Of a DNA stretch of 64,000 nt, positions 24,030 through 31,402 are shown in pieces; position 1 is the stretch's first letter; each line of letters opens with the position of its first letter. Made by a program: the position numbers and the translations under genes. This DNA comes from Christensenella timonensis (GTDB lineage: Bacteria; Bacillota; Clostridia; Christensenellales; Christensenellaceae): NCBI RefSeq assembly GCF_900087015.1, contig NZ_FLKP01000002.1:2170001-2234000 (forward strand). The letters run 5' to 3'. A model generated the notes under the pieces. That model was not told the origin of the DNA, ran no database searches, and saw only the letters and a list, made by a program, of their open reading frames with translations.

Positions 24030-25802
24030 TCATGGTTTTCCGCAACTTTGCCCGCGTCCTTTTTCCCCGCCCAGGCGCCGGATGATGTCCTTTGGCAGCT
24101 TTGCCGTAACGGCGATATGCCGCGGTTCATATTCCAGCTGCACATCCTTGCCGTGCTTGCTTACAAGCGCAAGCAGGTCGCCGCGCTCATAGCCGATCCT
24201 TCCGCAGAAGCTGTATAACTGCGGCTGCAAAAGTGACGCGACACGCGCGAGCAGCTCGTCCATCCCCGCGCCCGTACGCGCGGAAACATACACCGTATGC
24301 GCGTCGTTTTTGGGAACGTCCCCGTCCAGTTTGTCGCTCTTGTTCATCACGGTAATGCGCGGCTTGTCGTCCGCCTCCAAAGAGCGCAGCACCTCGTCCA
24401 CCACTTCCATCTGCGCATACGCATCCTCTCCCGCAGCATCTGTCACGCACAAAAGCACGTCCGCGTTCCTTACTTCCTCCAGCGTGGAGCGGAACGCGCT
24501 CACAAGGTCGTGCGGCAGCTTCTCGATGAAGCCCACCGTATCTGTGAACACGACTTCGCCCGCCTCGCCCAAATCGACCTTGCGCGTCACCGGGTCAAGC
24601 GTTGCAAACAGTTTGTCCTCCGCAAGTACGCCCGCGCCTGTCAGGTAATTTAAGATACTGGATTTCCCCGCGTTGGTATAGCCGACCAGCGCGACTTCCG
24701 CCACATCCTTTTCCCTGCGGGCGTTGCGCCGCAGCTCCCGCTGCTCCCTGATCTTTTCCGCTTCCTGCGTCAGCTCGAAAATACGCCGGCGGATGCGCCG
24801 CCTGTCTACCTCGATCTTTTTTTCGCCCGGGCCGCGCGTACCGATCCCGCCGCCTAAGCGCGAAAGCGCCGTTCCCTCTCCCTGCAAACGCGGCAGCGCA
24901 TATTTGAGCTGCGCCAGCTCCACCTGCAACCTGCCTTCGCGCGTACGGGCGCGCCTGGCAAAAATATCGAGGATCAGCGTCGTACGGTCGACCACCTTCA
25001 GGCCGAACATTTCTTCTAAATTCCGCGTTTCCAGCGGCGTCAGCTCGTCGTTGACGATCACCGTGTCCACGTCCATCGCCGCGATCATAAGCGATAAGTC
25101 CCGCGCCTTTCCCTTGCCGATGTAATACGCGTGGTCGCGTTCGCGCTGCTGCGTCTTGATGGCGACGATTTCCGCACCCGCCGTAATCGCCAGCCGCCGC
25201 AGCTCTTCCATGCTTGCAGGGGGGGCGTTGAGCCCCAAAAGCATCACGCGCTCCGTTTCTTCCCCCGTCTCCTTCATCGCGGCCAGCGCACTGATGCGCT
25301 GGGTCGCCAGGGCGATCTCGTTCATCAGTGCGCGCTGCGGGATCCGCCCCGGCCTGAACGGCCCGGCGATCTCCACCTCGTCCAGCTTATCGCCCAAAAA
25401 ACCGACGGTCATCGCCGTCGCTCTCCCATCCTTTACGGAGATCGCCGCCATCGCGTCGAATTTTGAGGATTTCAAAGACCCGATGTCCACATCCGAGAGC
25501 ATGGGGCTGCCGTTTGGATGCGTATGCAGGGCGCGGATACCGTTTAGGCCCAAAAAGCTGCGCCGCGCACGCATATAAGGCATTTTCACGCTGCCGCTGT
25601 CGCCGACGGAAACGTCCATCACCTTGCCGCCCCGCGACAAAAAGACGGATATCTCCTTATTGAGCTCCTGCGTGAAACGCGCCATATGAAAGAGCAGCTC
25701 CCCGGACACAAATTCCTGCGGCGCCATCTTATGTTCGTATAGCTGCTCCATTTCCGCAAGCACGCTGTTTCTGATCCCTTGTATATTCCCGTGTATTTCC
25801 AT
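24030..25802 (-). CDS. hflX: GTPase HflX with N-terminal JAMM-like domain
   Basis: A 590-aa protein. The C-terminal two thirds are HflX, a ribosome-associated GTPase that splits stalled or stressed 70S: the HflX domain (YYIGKGKARDL, DELTPLETRNLEE, GGIGTRGPGEKKIEVDRR), then the G domain with G1 GYTNAGKSS, G3 DTVGFIEKLP and G4 NKSD. The first 175 residues are an extra domain with HTHPNGSPMLSDVD at 93-106, an exact HxHx7SxxD JAMM metalloprotease pattern. The start at 25802 has no ribosome binding site but a TATACT extended -10 six bases upstream, suggesting a leaderless mRNA. Confidence 0.92.
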   Translation of the reverse strand: MEIHGNIQGIRNSVLAEMEQLYEHKMAPQEFVSGELLFHMARFTQELNKEISVFLSRGGKVMDVSVGDSGSVKMPYMRARRSFLGLNGIRALHTHPNGSPMLSDVDIGSLKSSKFDAMAAISVKDGRATAMTVGFLGDKLDEVEIAGPFRPGRIPQRALMNEIALATQRISALAAMKETGEETERVMLLGLNAPPASMEELRRLAITAGAEIVAIKTQQRERDHAYYIGKGKARDLSLMIAAMDVDTVIVNDELTPLETRNLEEMFGLKVVDRTTLILDIFARRARTREGRLQVELAQLKYALPRLQGEGTALSRLGGGIGTRGPGEKKIEVDRRRIRRRIFELTQEAEKIREQRELRRNARREKDVAEVALVGYTNAGKSSILNYLTGAGVLAEDKLFATLDPVTRKVDLGEAGEVVFTDTVGFIEKLPHDLVSAFRSTLEEVRNADVLLCVTDAAGEDAYAQMEVVDEVLRSLEADDKPRITVMNKSDKLDGDVPKNDAHTVYVSARTGAGMDELLARVASLLQPQLYSFCGRIGYERGDLLALVSKHGKDVQLEYEPRHIAVTAKLPKDIIRRLGGEKGRGQSCGKP

Positions 25803-25808
25803 ATTGGT

Positions 25809-25817
25809 AGTATAACA
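25809..25817 (-). promoter_or_regulatory. Extended -10 promoter giving a possibly leaderless hflX mRNA
   Basis: On the minus strand TGTTATACT (25809-25817) is followed by six bases and the A of the hflX ATG. The arrangement and spacing are the same as upstream of trmN6. Confidence 0.45.
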
Positions 25818-26058
25818 GACTTTGGAAAAATATTCGATATGCAAACGGCGGCACAGGTACCGATCCCCGCGTGCGTGGAAGTGCGATGCATGGGCATGTT
25901 CCAGACTTTCCCATTAACCCGCCGCAATTTTCTCCCGTGGCGTGTTTATTCCGGACAAGTCATTTTAGTTTAACGTTAATTCAATTTTTGCCTGTTTAGG
26001 AACAATGCGATCCGTGTATTATGTATAAAACCAACGTTCCTTAAAGGAGAGATACGCC

Positions 26059-26238
26059 ATGACCGAGCAAGGACACCGCTCTGCGGTTCATAATAACGAG
26101 ATCCGCAAAGGGCGCGACGCATACGAGGCTGAAAACAGCAGGGAGCGCGCGCAGCTTAAAGAAGAGATCGAAAAGCACCGCGAACGCGAGCGCGAAACAA
26201 GCGAAGCAAAAAAATACGAATCCGAAGAAAAAGAATGA
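26059..26238 (+). CDS. Small highly charged helical protein (59 aa), unknown function
   Basis: A 59-aa ORF with AAAGGAGAGATACGCC before its ATG and a strong terminator 9 nt after the stop. It is very rich in Glu, Lys and Arg (for example REREREIS-like segments, here KHRERERETSEAKKYESEE) with almost no hydrophobic residues, so a single soluble helix or a disordered protein is expected. No family is recognised. A TTAACGTTAA palindrome lies upstream near 25972. The signals on both sides make it likely to be real. Confidence 0.65.
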   Translation: MTEQGHRSAVHNNEIRKGRDAYEAENSRERAQLKEEIEKHRERERETSEAKKYESEEKE

Positions 26239-26246
26239 TACCAAAA

Positions 26247-26277
26247 AAACCGGCTCCCCTCGGAAGCCGGTTTTTAT
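26247..26277. terminator. Terminator between the 59-aa gene and the XRE gene
   Basis: Nine-bp stem (26247-26255 with 26265-26273) with an A run on the left and a T run on the right; it can serve both convergent genes. Confidence 0.85.
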
Positions 26278-26282
26278 TATTT

Positions 26283-26504
26283 TTATAGCAACTCTCTTGG
26301 CGCAATATCAAGCGCCTCTGCAATCGCAATTAACATATAGACACTTAACATTGCCTTGTTGGTAGATGCCTCAATCTGGCTAAGATAGCCACGGCTCATT
26401 CCAACCTCATCGGCAAGCTCTTGTTGCGTCCAATGTTTTGCTTTCCTATATTTTCTTATGTTATTTCCAATTTGTTTAAAATAGGATTTGAATCTATCTT
26501 CCAT
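26283..26504 (-). CDS. XRE-family helix-turn-helix regulator
   Basis: A 73-aa single-domain Cro/C1-type repressor. The HTH is HWTQQELADEVGMSRGYLSQIE at about residues 24-45, with nothing added. GAGGGACATTGC precedes the ATG. The gene is clearly more AT-rich than its neighbours, suggesting acquisition. It is divergent from the SLOG gene, with a 12-bp-arm palindrome between them that it probably binds. Confidence 0.88.
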   Translation of the reverse strand: MEDRFKSYFKQIGNNIRKYRKAKHWTQQELADEVGMSRGYLSQIEASTNKAMLSVYMLIAIAEALDIAPRELL

Positions 26505-26545
26505 GCAATGTCCCTCAATATCATTTTATGCTAAACTCATGGAAT

Positions 26546-26572
26546 ATTTTGCTAGTTTATAACTAGCAAAAT
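26546..26572. promoter_or_regulatory. Perfect palindrome between the XRE and SLOG genes, probable operator
   Basis: Twelve-bp arms (26546-26557 and 26561-26572) with core GCTAGTT/AACTAGC around a 3-nt TAT centre. It overlaps the -35 region expected for the TATACT at 26577-26582 that precedes the SLOG gene, and lies 42 nt upstream of the XRE start on the other strand. Confidence 0.7.
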
Positions 26573-26600
26573 GTGATATACTATTATTGAGGTGAATCAA

Positions 26601-27122
26601 ATGGATATAAACATTAAGAAAGAAACGACCTGTTGTTTCAGCGGCCCGCGCCCGCACAAGCTTCCCCTCCTCACGGACGAAGCGTGGTGCCGGCGGCTAC
26701 GTTCACGGCTCACGGACCTCCTTCTCCCACGGATACTGGACGAACGCTGCGATACGTTCCTTTGCGGCATGGCGCAGGGCGCGGATATGCTGTTTGCCTC
26801 CCACGTATTAGAGATCGACGCTGTGCTTGCCCGTCCCGTCCGGCTCGTTTGCGTGCTGCCCCACGCCGCGCAAACAAAGGGATGGCCAAAGCAGGCGCTT
26901 CAAAAGTACGATGCCATCCTTGCCCGCGCCCATAAGGTCATCACTTTGCAGCAGCGCTATACCGACGGCTGCTATCTCGCGCGCAACCGCTTCATGGTCG
27001 ACCACGCGAGCTGCCTCGTCGCACTGTCGGATGGCAAGTCCGCTGGCGGTACCGGCTACACGGTAGAGTATGCGCGCAAACAAAACCTGTCCCTCTCCCT
27101 GCTCGATCCCAACAGCATATAA
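26601..27122 (+). CDS. SLOG-fold DUF1273-type protein
   Basis: A 173-aa protein of the SLOG superfamily, related to YpsA/DUF1273. CCFSGPRPHKLP near residue 11 and FLCGMAQGADMLFA near 57 are the two nucleotide-binding signatures, and GGTGYTVEYARKQN is near the C-terminus. SLOG proteins bind nucleotide-derived ligands and occur in defence and signalling contexts; the function here is unknown. The ATG at 26601 follows GAGGTGAATCAA. It is divergently paired with the XRE regulator. Confidence 0.82.
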   Translation: MDINIKKETTCCFSGPRPHKLPLLTDEAWCRRLRSRLTDLLLPRILDERCDTFLCGMAQGADMLFASHVLEIDAVLARPVRLVCVLPHAAQTKGWPKQALQKYDAILARAHKVITLQQRYTDGCYLARNRFMVDHASCLVALSDGKSAGGTGYTVEYARKQNLSLSLLDPNSI

Positions 27123-27153
27123 AAAGCCGGCCTGTTTTCCAGGCCGGCTTTTT
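27121..27153. terminator. Bidirectional terminator after the SLOG gene
   Basis: Perfect 14-bp stem (27121-27134 with 27140-27153), 5-nt loop, A run and T run on the two sides. Confidence 0.92.
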
Positions 27154-27165
27154 AACCATTCAGCT

Positions 27166-27567
27166 TCAATCGGCGTTCGGATATCTTTTGGGCAGGATGC
27201 AGAAAGGATGTCCCGCGGGGTCTAGCATCACGCGCCATTCATCCTCTAATTGAACGGGCGAGAGCTGCGCGCCGCAAGCGATCGCATGCCTTATGCCTTC
27301 CTCCAGGTCGTCAACATGGAAATCCAGATGCACCATTTGCTGTTGCCGGCCTTCGGCGGCGGGCCATACGGGTTTCGTATAATGCTCGGCCTGCTGGAAG
27401 ATCAGCTCCGGCGTCCCGTCCCGTTTGCCGCTGTTCACCACGATCCATTCGTCGCCGGGCGTATAGTCCTGCCGTTTCCAGCCAAGTAATTTTTCATAAA
27501 ACCCTGATAGTTCCTCCGCATCGCCCGAATCCAAAACGATACACATCGTTTCCAGTTTCAATCCCAT
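27166..27567 (-). CDS. VOC (glyoxalase/bleomycin-resistance) superfamily protein
   Basis: A 133-aa protein made of two beta-alpha-beta-beta-beta modules: DSGDAEELSGFYEKLLGWKR near residue 12 and VHLDFHVDDLEEGIRHAIACG near 78, ending DPAGHPFCILPKR, the standard VOC C-terminal motif. His residues at the module starts could bind metal. The substrate is unknown. It is a single gene between terminators. Confidence 0.85.
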   Translation of the reverse strand: MGLKLETMCIVLDSGDAEELSGFYEKLLGWKRQDYTPGDEWIVVNSGKRDGTPELIFQQAEHYTKPVWPAAEGRQQQMVHLDFHVDDLEEGIRHAIACGAQLSPVQLEDEWRVMLDPAGHPFCILPKRYPNAD

Positions 27568-27674
27568 TGCCCGAAAGCTCCTGTCCGTATTATTTTTACC
27601 AATGCTTGTTTTCCTTCACAATATACCATGAAAAAATAAAAGGAACAAGCTTTTCCCATGCCTGTTCCCATTCT

Positions 27675-28088
27675 TCACTTTGGTTGTTTTGCCGCAAATT
27701 CCCTGATCTCGCAGACCACCGCCGCCATGCCGCGGAAACGGTCGGTGGACATCTGTTCCTTGAGCGGCGTCTCGTCTATAAAACGCATCTCATAGGCGCA
27801 GATCTCCTCCGGCGTGCGTCCGTCAAGCAGCGATACCACCACCGCGAGGATGCCCCGGATGATCAGCGCGTCGCTGTGCGCGCGTATCCTCACCCTGCCA
27901 TCCTTAAATTCCATCGCGAGCCATACGCCCGACTGGCAGCCCGCCACGCGCGTTTCATCCGTGCGCAATGCTTCGGGCAGCTCCGCCATGCCGCATATCA
28001 TCTCGATCAGGTACTCATACTGCAAAAACCAGTCTCCAAGCTCATTGAAATCGTCGATAAATCGTTGTTCTTTTTCCCTGATCGTCAT
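27675..28088 (-). CDS. sufE: SufE family sulfur-transfer protein
   Basis: A 137-aa SufE-like sulfur acceptor that takes persulfide sulfur from SufS. The catalytic Cys is residue 51 in RVAGCQSGVWL, the same number as in E. coli SufE. GGGAGGCAGGCT precedes the ATG at 28088, which overlaps the sufS stop (ATGA); the upstream in-frame start at 28103 lies inside sufS. It is the last gene of an isomerase/ACP-like/sufS/sufE operon, separate from any sufBCD. Confidence 0.92.
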   Translation of the reverse strand: MTIREKEQRFIDDFNELGDWFLQYEYLIEMICGMAELPEALRTDETRVAGCQSGVWLAMEFKDGRVRIRAHSDALIIRGILAVVVSLLDGRTPEEICAYEMRFIDETPLKEQMSTDRFRGMAAVVCEIREFAAKQPK

Positions 28089-29314
28089 AGCCTGCCTCCC
28101 CATTTGCGCAGCATCGCCGCCGATTTTTCAATACCCGTGCACAAGGTGTCGATTTCCGCCTCCGTGTTATAAAACGCGGGCGAGACGCGCGTCACCTCCG
28201 TAAGCCCAAAGCTTTGCAGCGCGACCTGCGCGCAATGGCTGCCCGAGCGCACCGCGATCCCCAGCTTGTCGAGCATGCTTGCCATGTCATACGAATGGAC
28301 TCCCTGCATCCAAAAGGAAAGTACCCCTTCCCTTTTTACCGGTTGTCCCAAGATATGTAAGCCCTCGATTTGTCCAAGCTTATGCTCCGCATAGGCGAGC
28401 AGCCCGCTTTCCCGCCTGCCGATCTCTTCGCGTCCAAGCTGCTGTATGTACGACACCGCCGCGCAGAGCGCGACCGTTCCCGCAAAATCGGGCGTTCCCG
28501 CCTCCAGGCGCGCGGGCAGGGGCGCGAACGTCGTCTTGCCCACCGTCACCACGTCCACCATGCCGCCGCCGAAGCGCGAGGGCATAAGCCGCTCGAGCTG
28601 TTCCCGCTTCCCGTACAATACGCCGATCCCTGTCGTCGCCAGCATCTTGTGCCCGGAAAAGCAATAAAAATCGCAGTCCAGCGCGCTCACATCTGTGCCC
28701 GCGTGCCTTACGCCCTGTGCGCCGTCCACTAAAACGGGGATACCTTTTTCGTGCGCCAGGGAAATGATCCCTGCAAGCGGCATGACCGTGCCTGTCAGGT
28801 TGGATACCTGCGTGACCGCCACCAGCTTCGTCCGTTCTTTAAGCATCCCGCGGTATGCCTGCATGTCGATCTCTCCGTCCGGCGCGGGGATCACGCGCAG
28901 CCTCGCGTTTTTGCGTTTGCAAAGCTGCTGCCACGGCACAAAGTTGGAATGGTGTTCCAGTACGGATACGGCGATCTCGTCCCCCTCGCCGACGTCCGGC
29001 TGTATGCCGTCCGCGACGATGTTGATTGCGTCCGTCGTGCCGCGCGTAAAGATGACCTCGCTGCTGCTGTGCGCGCCGATAAACGCCGCCACCGCGCCGC
29101 GGGCCTCCTCCATCTTCTGCGTTGCGCGTTCGCTCAGGTAATGGATGCCGCGGTGTACATTGGCGTGCTCGTGTTCATAATGGGCACGCACCGCATCGAG
29201 CACCTGCCGCGGCGCATGCGTCGTCGCGGCATTATCGAGGTATACGAGCGGCCGCCCGTACACCTTTTCCCCCAATATGGGGAAATCCTTCCTGCAACCT
29301 TCCATTGTGCCCAT
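28085..29314 (-). CDS. sufS: Cysteine desulfurase, SufS/CsdA class
   Basis: A 409-aa group II cysteine desulfurase. YLDNAATTHAPRQV is near residue 25, the PLP lysine is in CFSGHKMLATTGIG near 220, and the catalytic Cys is in VRSGSHCAQ near 362, with the short SufS-type loop. It produces persulfide from cysteine for Fe-S clusters or other thio-cofactors. The ATG at 29314 follows AAGGGGTGAAGGAA; a GTG at 29335 would overlap the preceding gene. It is coupled to sufE. Confidence 0.93.
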   Translation of the reverse strand: MGTMEGCRKDFPILGEKVYGRPLVYLDNAATTHAPRQVLDAVRAHYEHEHANVHRGIHYLSERATQKMEEARGAVAAFIGAHSSSEVIFTRGTTDAINIVADGIQPDVGEGDEIAVSVLEHHSNFVPWQQLCKRKNARLRVIPAPDGEIDMQAYRGMLKERTKLVAVTQVSNLTGTVMPLAGIISLAHEKGIPVLVDGAQGVRHAGTDVSALDCDFYCFSGHKMLATTGIGVLYGKREQLERLMPSRFGGGMVDVVTVGKTTFAPLPARLEAGTPDFAGTVALCAAVSYIQQLGREEIGRRESGLLAYAEHKLGQIEGLHILGQPVKREGVLSFWMQGVHSYDMASMLDKLGIAVRSGSHCAQVALQSFGLTEVTRVSPAFYNTEAEIDTLCTGIEKSAAMLRKWGGRL

Positions 29315-29319
29315 TTCCT

Positions 29320-29733
29320 TCACCCCTTCGCGCACAGCGCGGGCAAAACCAGTCCTGCCAGGTCTTTAAGCGTCCTTACCTGCGCGATGTCGTCCGGCGA
29401 AAGCCTGATGCCAAGCTCCCGCTGCACCGCCATAAAAAACAGTACCTTCTTGATGGTCGCGGACGTGGCTCCCTCGCAGCTGGTCGCAAGGTCGACCTCC
29501 TTCAAAAGCTCCTTGCTGATCTTCAAGCTTTTTGCTATGCTCGCCTTTGAAAGCTCGTCAATGTCGTCCGATGCACATTCGCCTTCCTCCAGCATAAATT
29601 TACGCTCCAAATACTGCCGCAGGTGTTCGTGCAAAAACTCCTTTGTCGGCGCACTGTTTGCAAGGATGGCCGCCGCTGTGCGCGCAGCGGCCTCCTTTGA
29701 TTGCAAAAGCCTTTCTTTGATGCTCACGTCCAT
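29320..29733 (-). CDS. Acyl-carrier-protein-like small protein in the sufSE operon
   Basis: A 137-aa protein. The last 70 residues resemble an acyl carrier domain: SKASIAKSLKIS, then SCEGATSATIKKV at the place of the DSL phosphopantetheine site, then ELGIRLSPDDIAQVRTLKDL, very like helix III-IV of ACPs. Ser91 could be the attachment residue, but the usual DSL reads TSA, so modification is doubtful. The first 55 residues are helical with no match. It lies 5 nt after the isomerase stop and 5 nt before sufS, so it is cotranscribed. The ACP likeness is my reading and is weak. Confidence 0.5.
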   Translation of the reverse strand: MDVSIKERLLQSKEAAARTAAAILANSAPTKEFLHEHLRQYLERKFMLEEGECASDDIDELSKASIAKSLKISKELLKEVDLATSCEGATSATIKKVLFFMAVQRELGIRLSPDDIAQVRTLKDLAGLVLPALCAKG

Positions 29734-29738
29734 TTTAC

Positions 29739-31289
29739 CTATGCCTCGATGACTTCCAGTCCTAAGATTTCGCCCAGCCGTTTCAGCTCCTGCGTATAGT
29801 CGCCATATACGAGGGGCATGTGGTTGCCCACATATTTCTGCGCGTCATAGAACGTCTTTTGGTCTTGCGGCTTGAAGTATACCGCCGTGTTGCAGTTGTC
29901 GTAATCATAACCGCCGCCGCCAACGATCGTTCCCTTGCCCACGAACAGCTTTTTCACGTCGGGCGAAAAACGCGCCATCGTGATCACTTGGTCAACGTCC
30001 TTGTTGAAATCGTAGCGCAGCACCGCGCCAAAGCCCTGCTCATATGCAAAGTGGCGGATGGCGAAATCTGCCTGCTCCCCGTCAAGGCCGTGCATCTTGC
30101 GGTTGGGCACGGAATGTTCGACCACGTAAAGGTCGTTAAGCCCGCCGCGCTTTTCGATCGCGTCCAAGTCTTCCTCGTGTACAAAGAACGAGCTTTCGAC
30201 CGCGTCGCGGTTTAATTTGCCGTTCTCCATCGGGAGCGGTACGCAGTTTCCCATGTACGGCGCTTTATACGAAACGCCCGTAAGCAGCATCATCGAAAGC
30301 AGCGCGTTGATATCATATTCGCATGCCGACGGGATGCCCTGCTCGTTTAAGAGCGAATGTGTCATACAAAACGTGAATTGCTGTTCGTTGATGCGCCGCG
30401 TAGAGCATACGTCCGGGCACGGCACGGTAAACGCGTTGCAGTCCGCCATATCGAGGTTCTTTTTGACCGTCACATACGCGATCAGCGACTTCTCCAAAAA
30501 TTCCCTGTCTACATGTACTTCCTTCGCATCGCGCGTCATCTCGTCCGCGAGGCGTTTTACTTCCGCCATATCCTCTTCCGTCAAATCGGGCGTTTCGCGG
30601 CCCGGCGTGGTGGGGTTGCCGCCCTCAACCGCCGGCGACATCTGGTCTAACAGCTCGTGGATGTTCTTGTAGCGGAATTTCACGCCCAGCTTTGCCGTCA
30701 CATCGTCTAAGGAGCGGAACGTGTCCACGCTGGAAAACGACATCGTCGAATTGAAGCGCGAGCTCAAAAGTACGTTCGTGTTGTGAAGCACCTTGCGCAG
30801 GCGCAGCGCCTTCAGGTCGGTCGCCAGCTCCGGCCATGTGCGCGCCGCGTAGAATTCGAGGCCGCGGCTCGAAAGCGCGGCCGAAAGCGCGAGTACCTCG
30901 CAGCACGCGGTGGGGACTACCGCAGCAGGCTTTTTGGTGCGTTGTGCGATTTCCAGTACGATCTCATTGCGGCCAATGTACGTGCGGAACAAATAAAGAT
31001 CCGTCCGGTCATTGTCCTCCATGATTTTTTCGTACATTTCGTCTTCCTGGTTCCAGTCGTCATAGCGCTCCACATATACGGGCTCTAAGATGTTGACCTC
31101 CTGTGGCATATAGTTTTTCACGTCCTCGCAGAACTGCTTGTACATCTCGCGTTCCATGATCGCGTCATATCCGGGCTGAAGCGCGTCGCCCTTGCCGAAG
31201 CGGCACGGCCCCTCATAGAAATATTTGTGTACCAGCGCGATAAACACCGGCTTTACGTTGAGTTTTACGGTATTTGCTTTTTTGATCAT
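29739..31289 (-). CDS. L-fucose/L-arabinose isomerase-like protein
   Basis: A 516-aa protein with the fold of the FucI/AraA superfamily. It has an N-terminal Rossmann-like half (FIALVHKYFYEGPCRFG, then TDLYLFRTYIGRNEIVLEIA) and a C-terminal half (NAFTVPCPDVCSTRR, CEYDINALLSMMLLTG, KKLFVGKGTIVGGGGYDYDNC) matching the part that holds the Mn2+ ligands. The substrate is undetermined and it is not a canonical FucI or AraA. GGGAGGTTTCCAC precedes the ATG. It heads a leftward operon with an ACP-like protein, sufS and sufE, and is divergent from an AraC regulator that probably controls it. Confidence 0.8.
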   Translation of the reverse strand: MIKKANTVKLNVKPVFIALVHKYFYEGPCRFGKGDALQPGYDAIMEREMYKQFCEDVKNYMPQEVNILEPVYVERYDDWNQEDEMYEKIMEDNDRTDLYLFRTYIGRNEIVLEIAQRTKKPAAVVPTACCEVLALSAALSSRGLEFYAARTWPELATDLKALRLRKVLHNTNVLLSSRFNSTMSFSSVDTFRSLDDVTAKLGVKFRYKNIHELLDQMSPAVEGGNPTTPGRETPDLTEEDMAEVKRLADEMTRDAKEVHVDREFLEKSLIAYVTVKKNLDMADCNAFTVPCPDVCSTRRINEQQFTFCMTHSLLNEQGIPSACEYDINALLSMMLLTGVSYKAPYMGNCVPLPMENGKLNRDAVESSFFVHEEDLDAIEKRGGLNDLYVVEHSVPNRKMHGLDGEQADFAIRHFAYEQGFGAVLRYDFNKDVDQVITMARFSPDVKKLFVGKGTIVGGGGYDYDNCNTAVYFKPQDQKTFYDAQKYVGNHMPLVYGDYTQELKRLGEILGLEVIEA

Positions 31290-31402
31290 GTGGAAACCTC
31301 CCTTTTTTCTTTCTGTCTACATCATATCAGTAAAAAGAAAGATGAAATATTGCATATCGGGGCAACTTTTGTGGTATATTGGTTACGAGGAGCGATGTTG
31401 CG

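Noticed and set aside
29739-31289. Assignment as araA to complete an arabinose pathway with araB and araD
   Set aside because: The protein has the FucI/AraA fold but not the recognisable AraA sequence, is in a different operon with sufSE, and lies 3 kb away.
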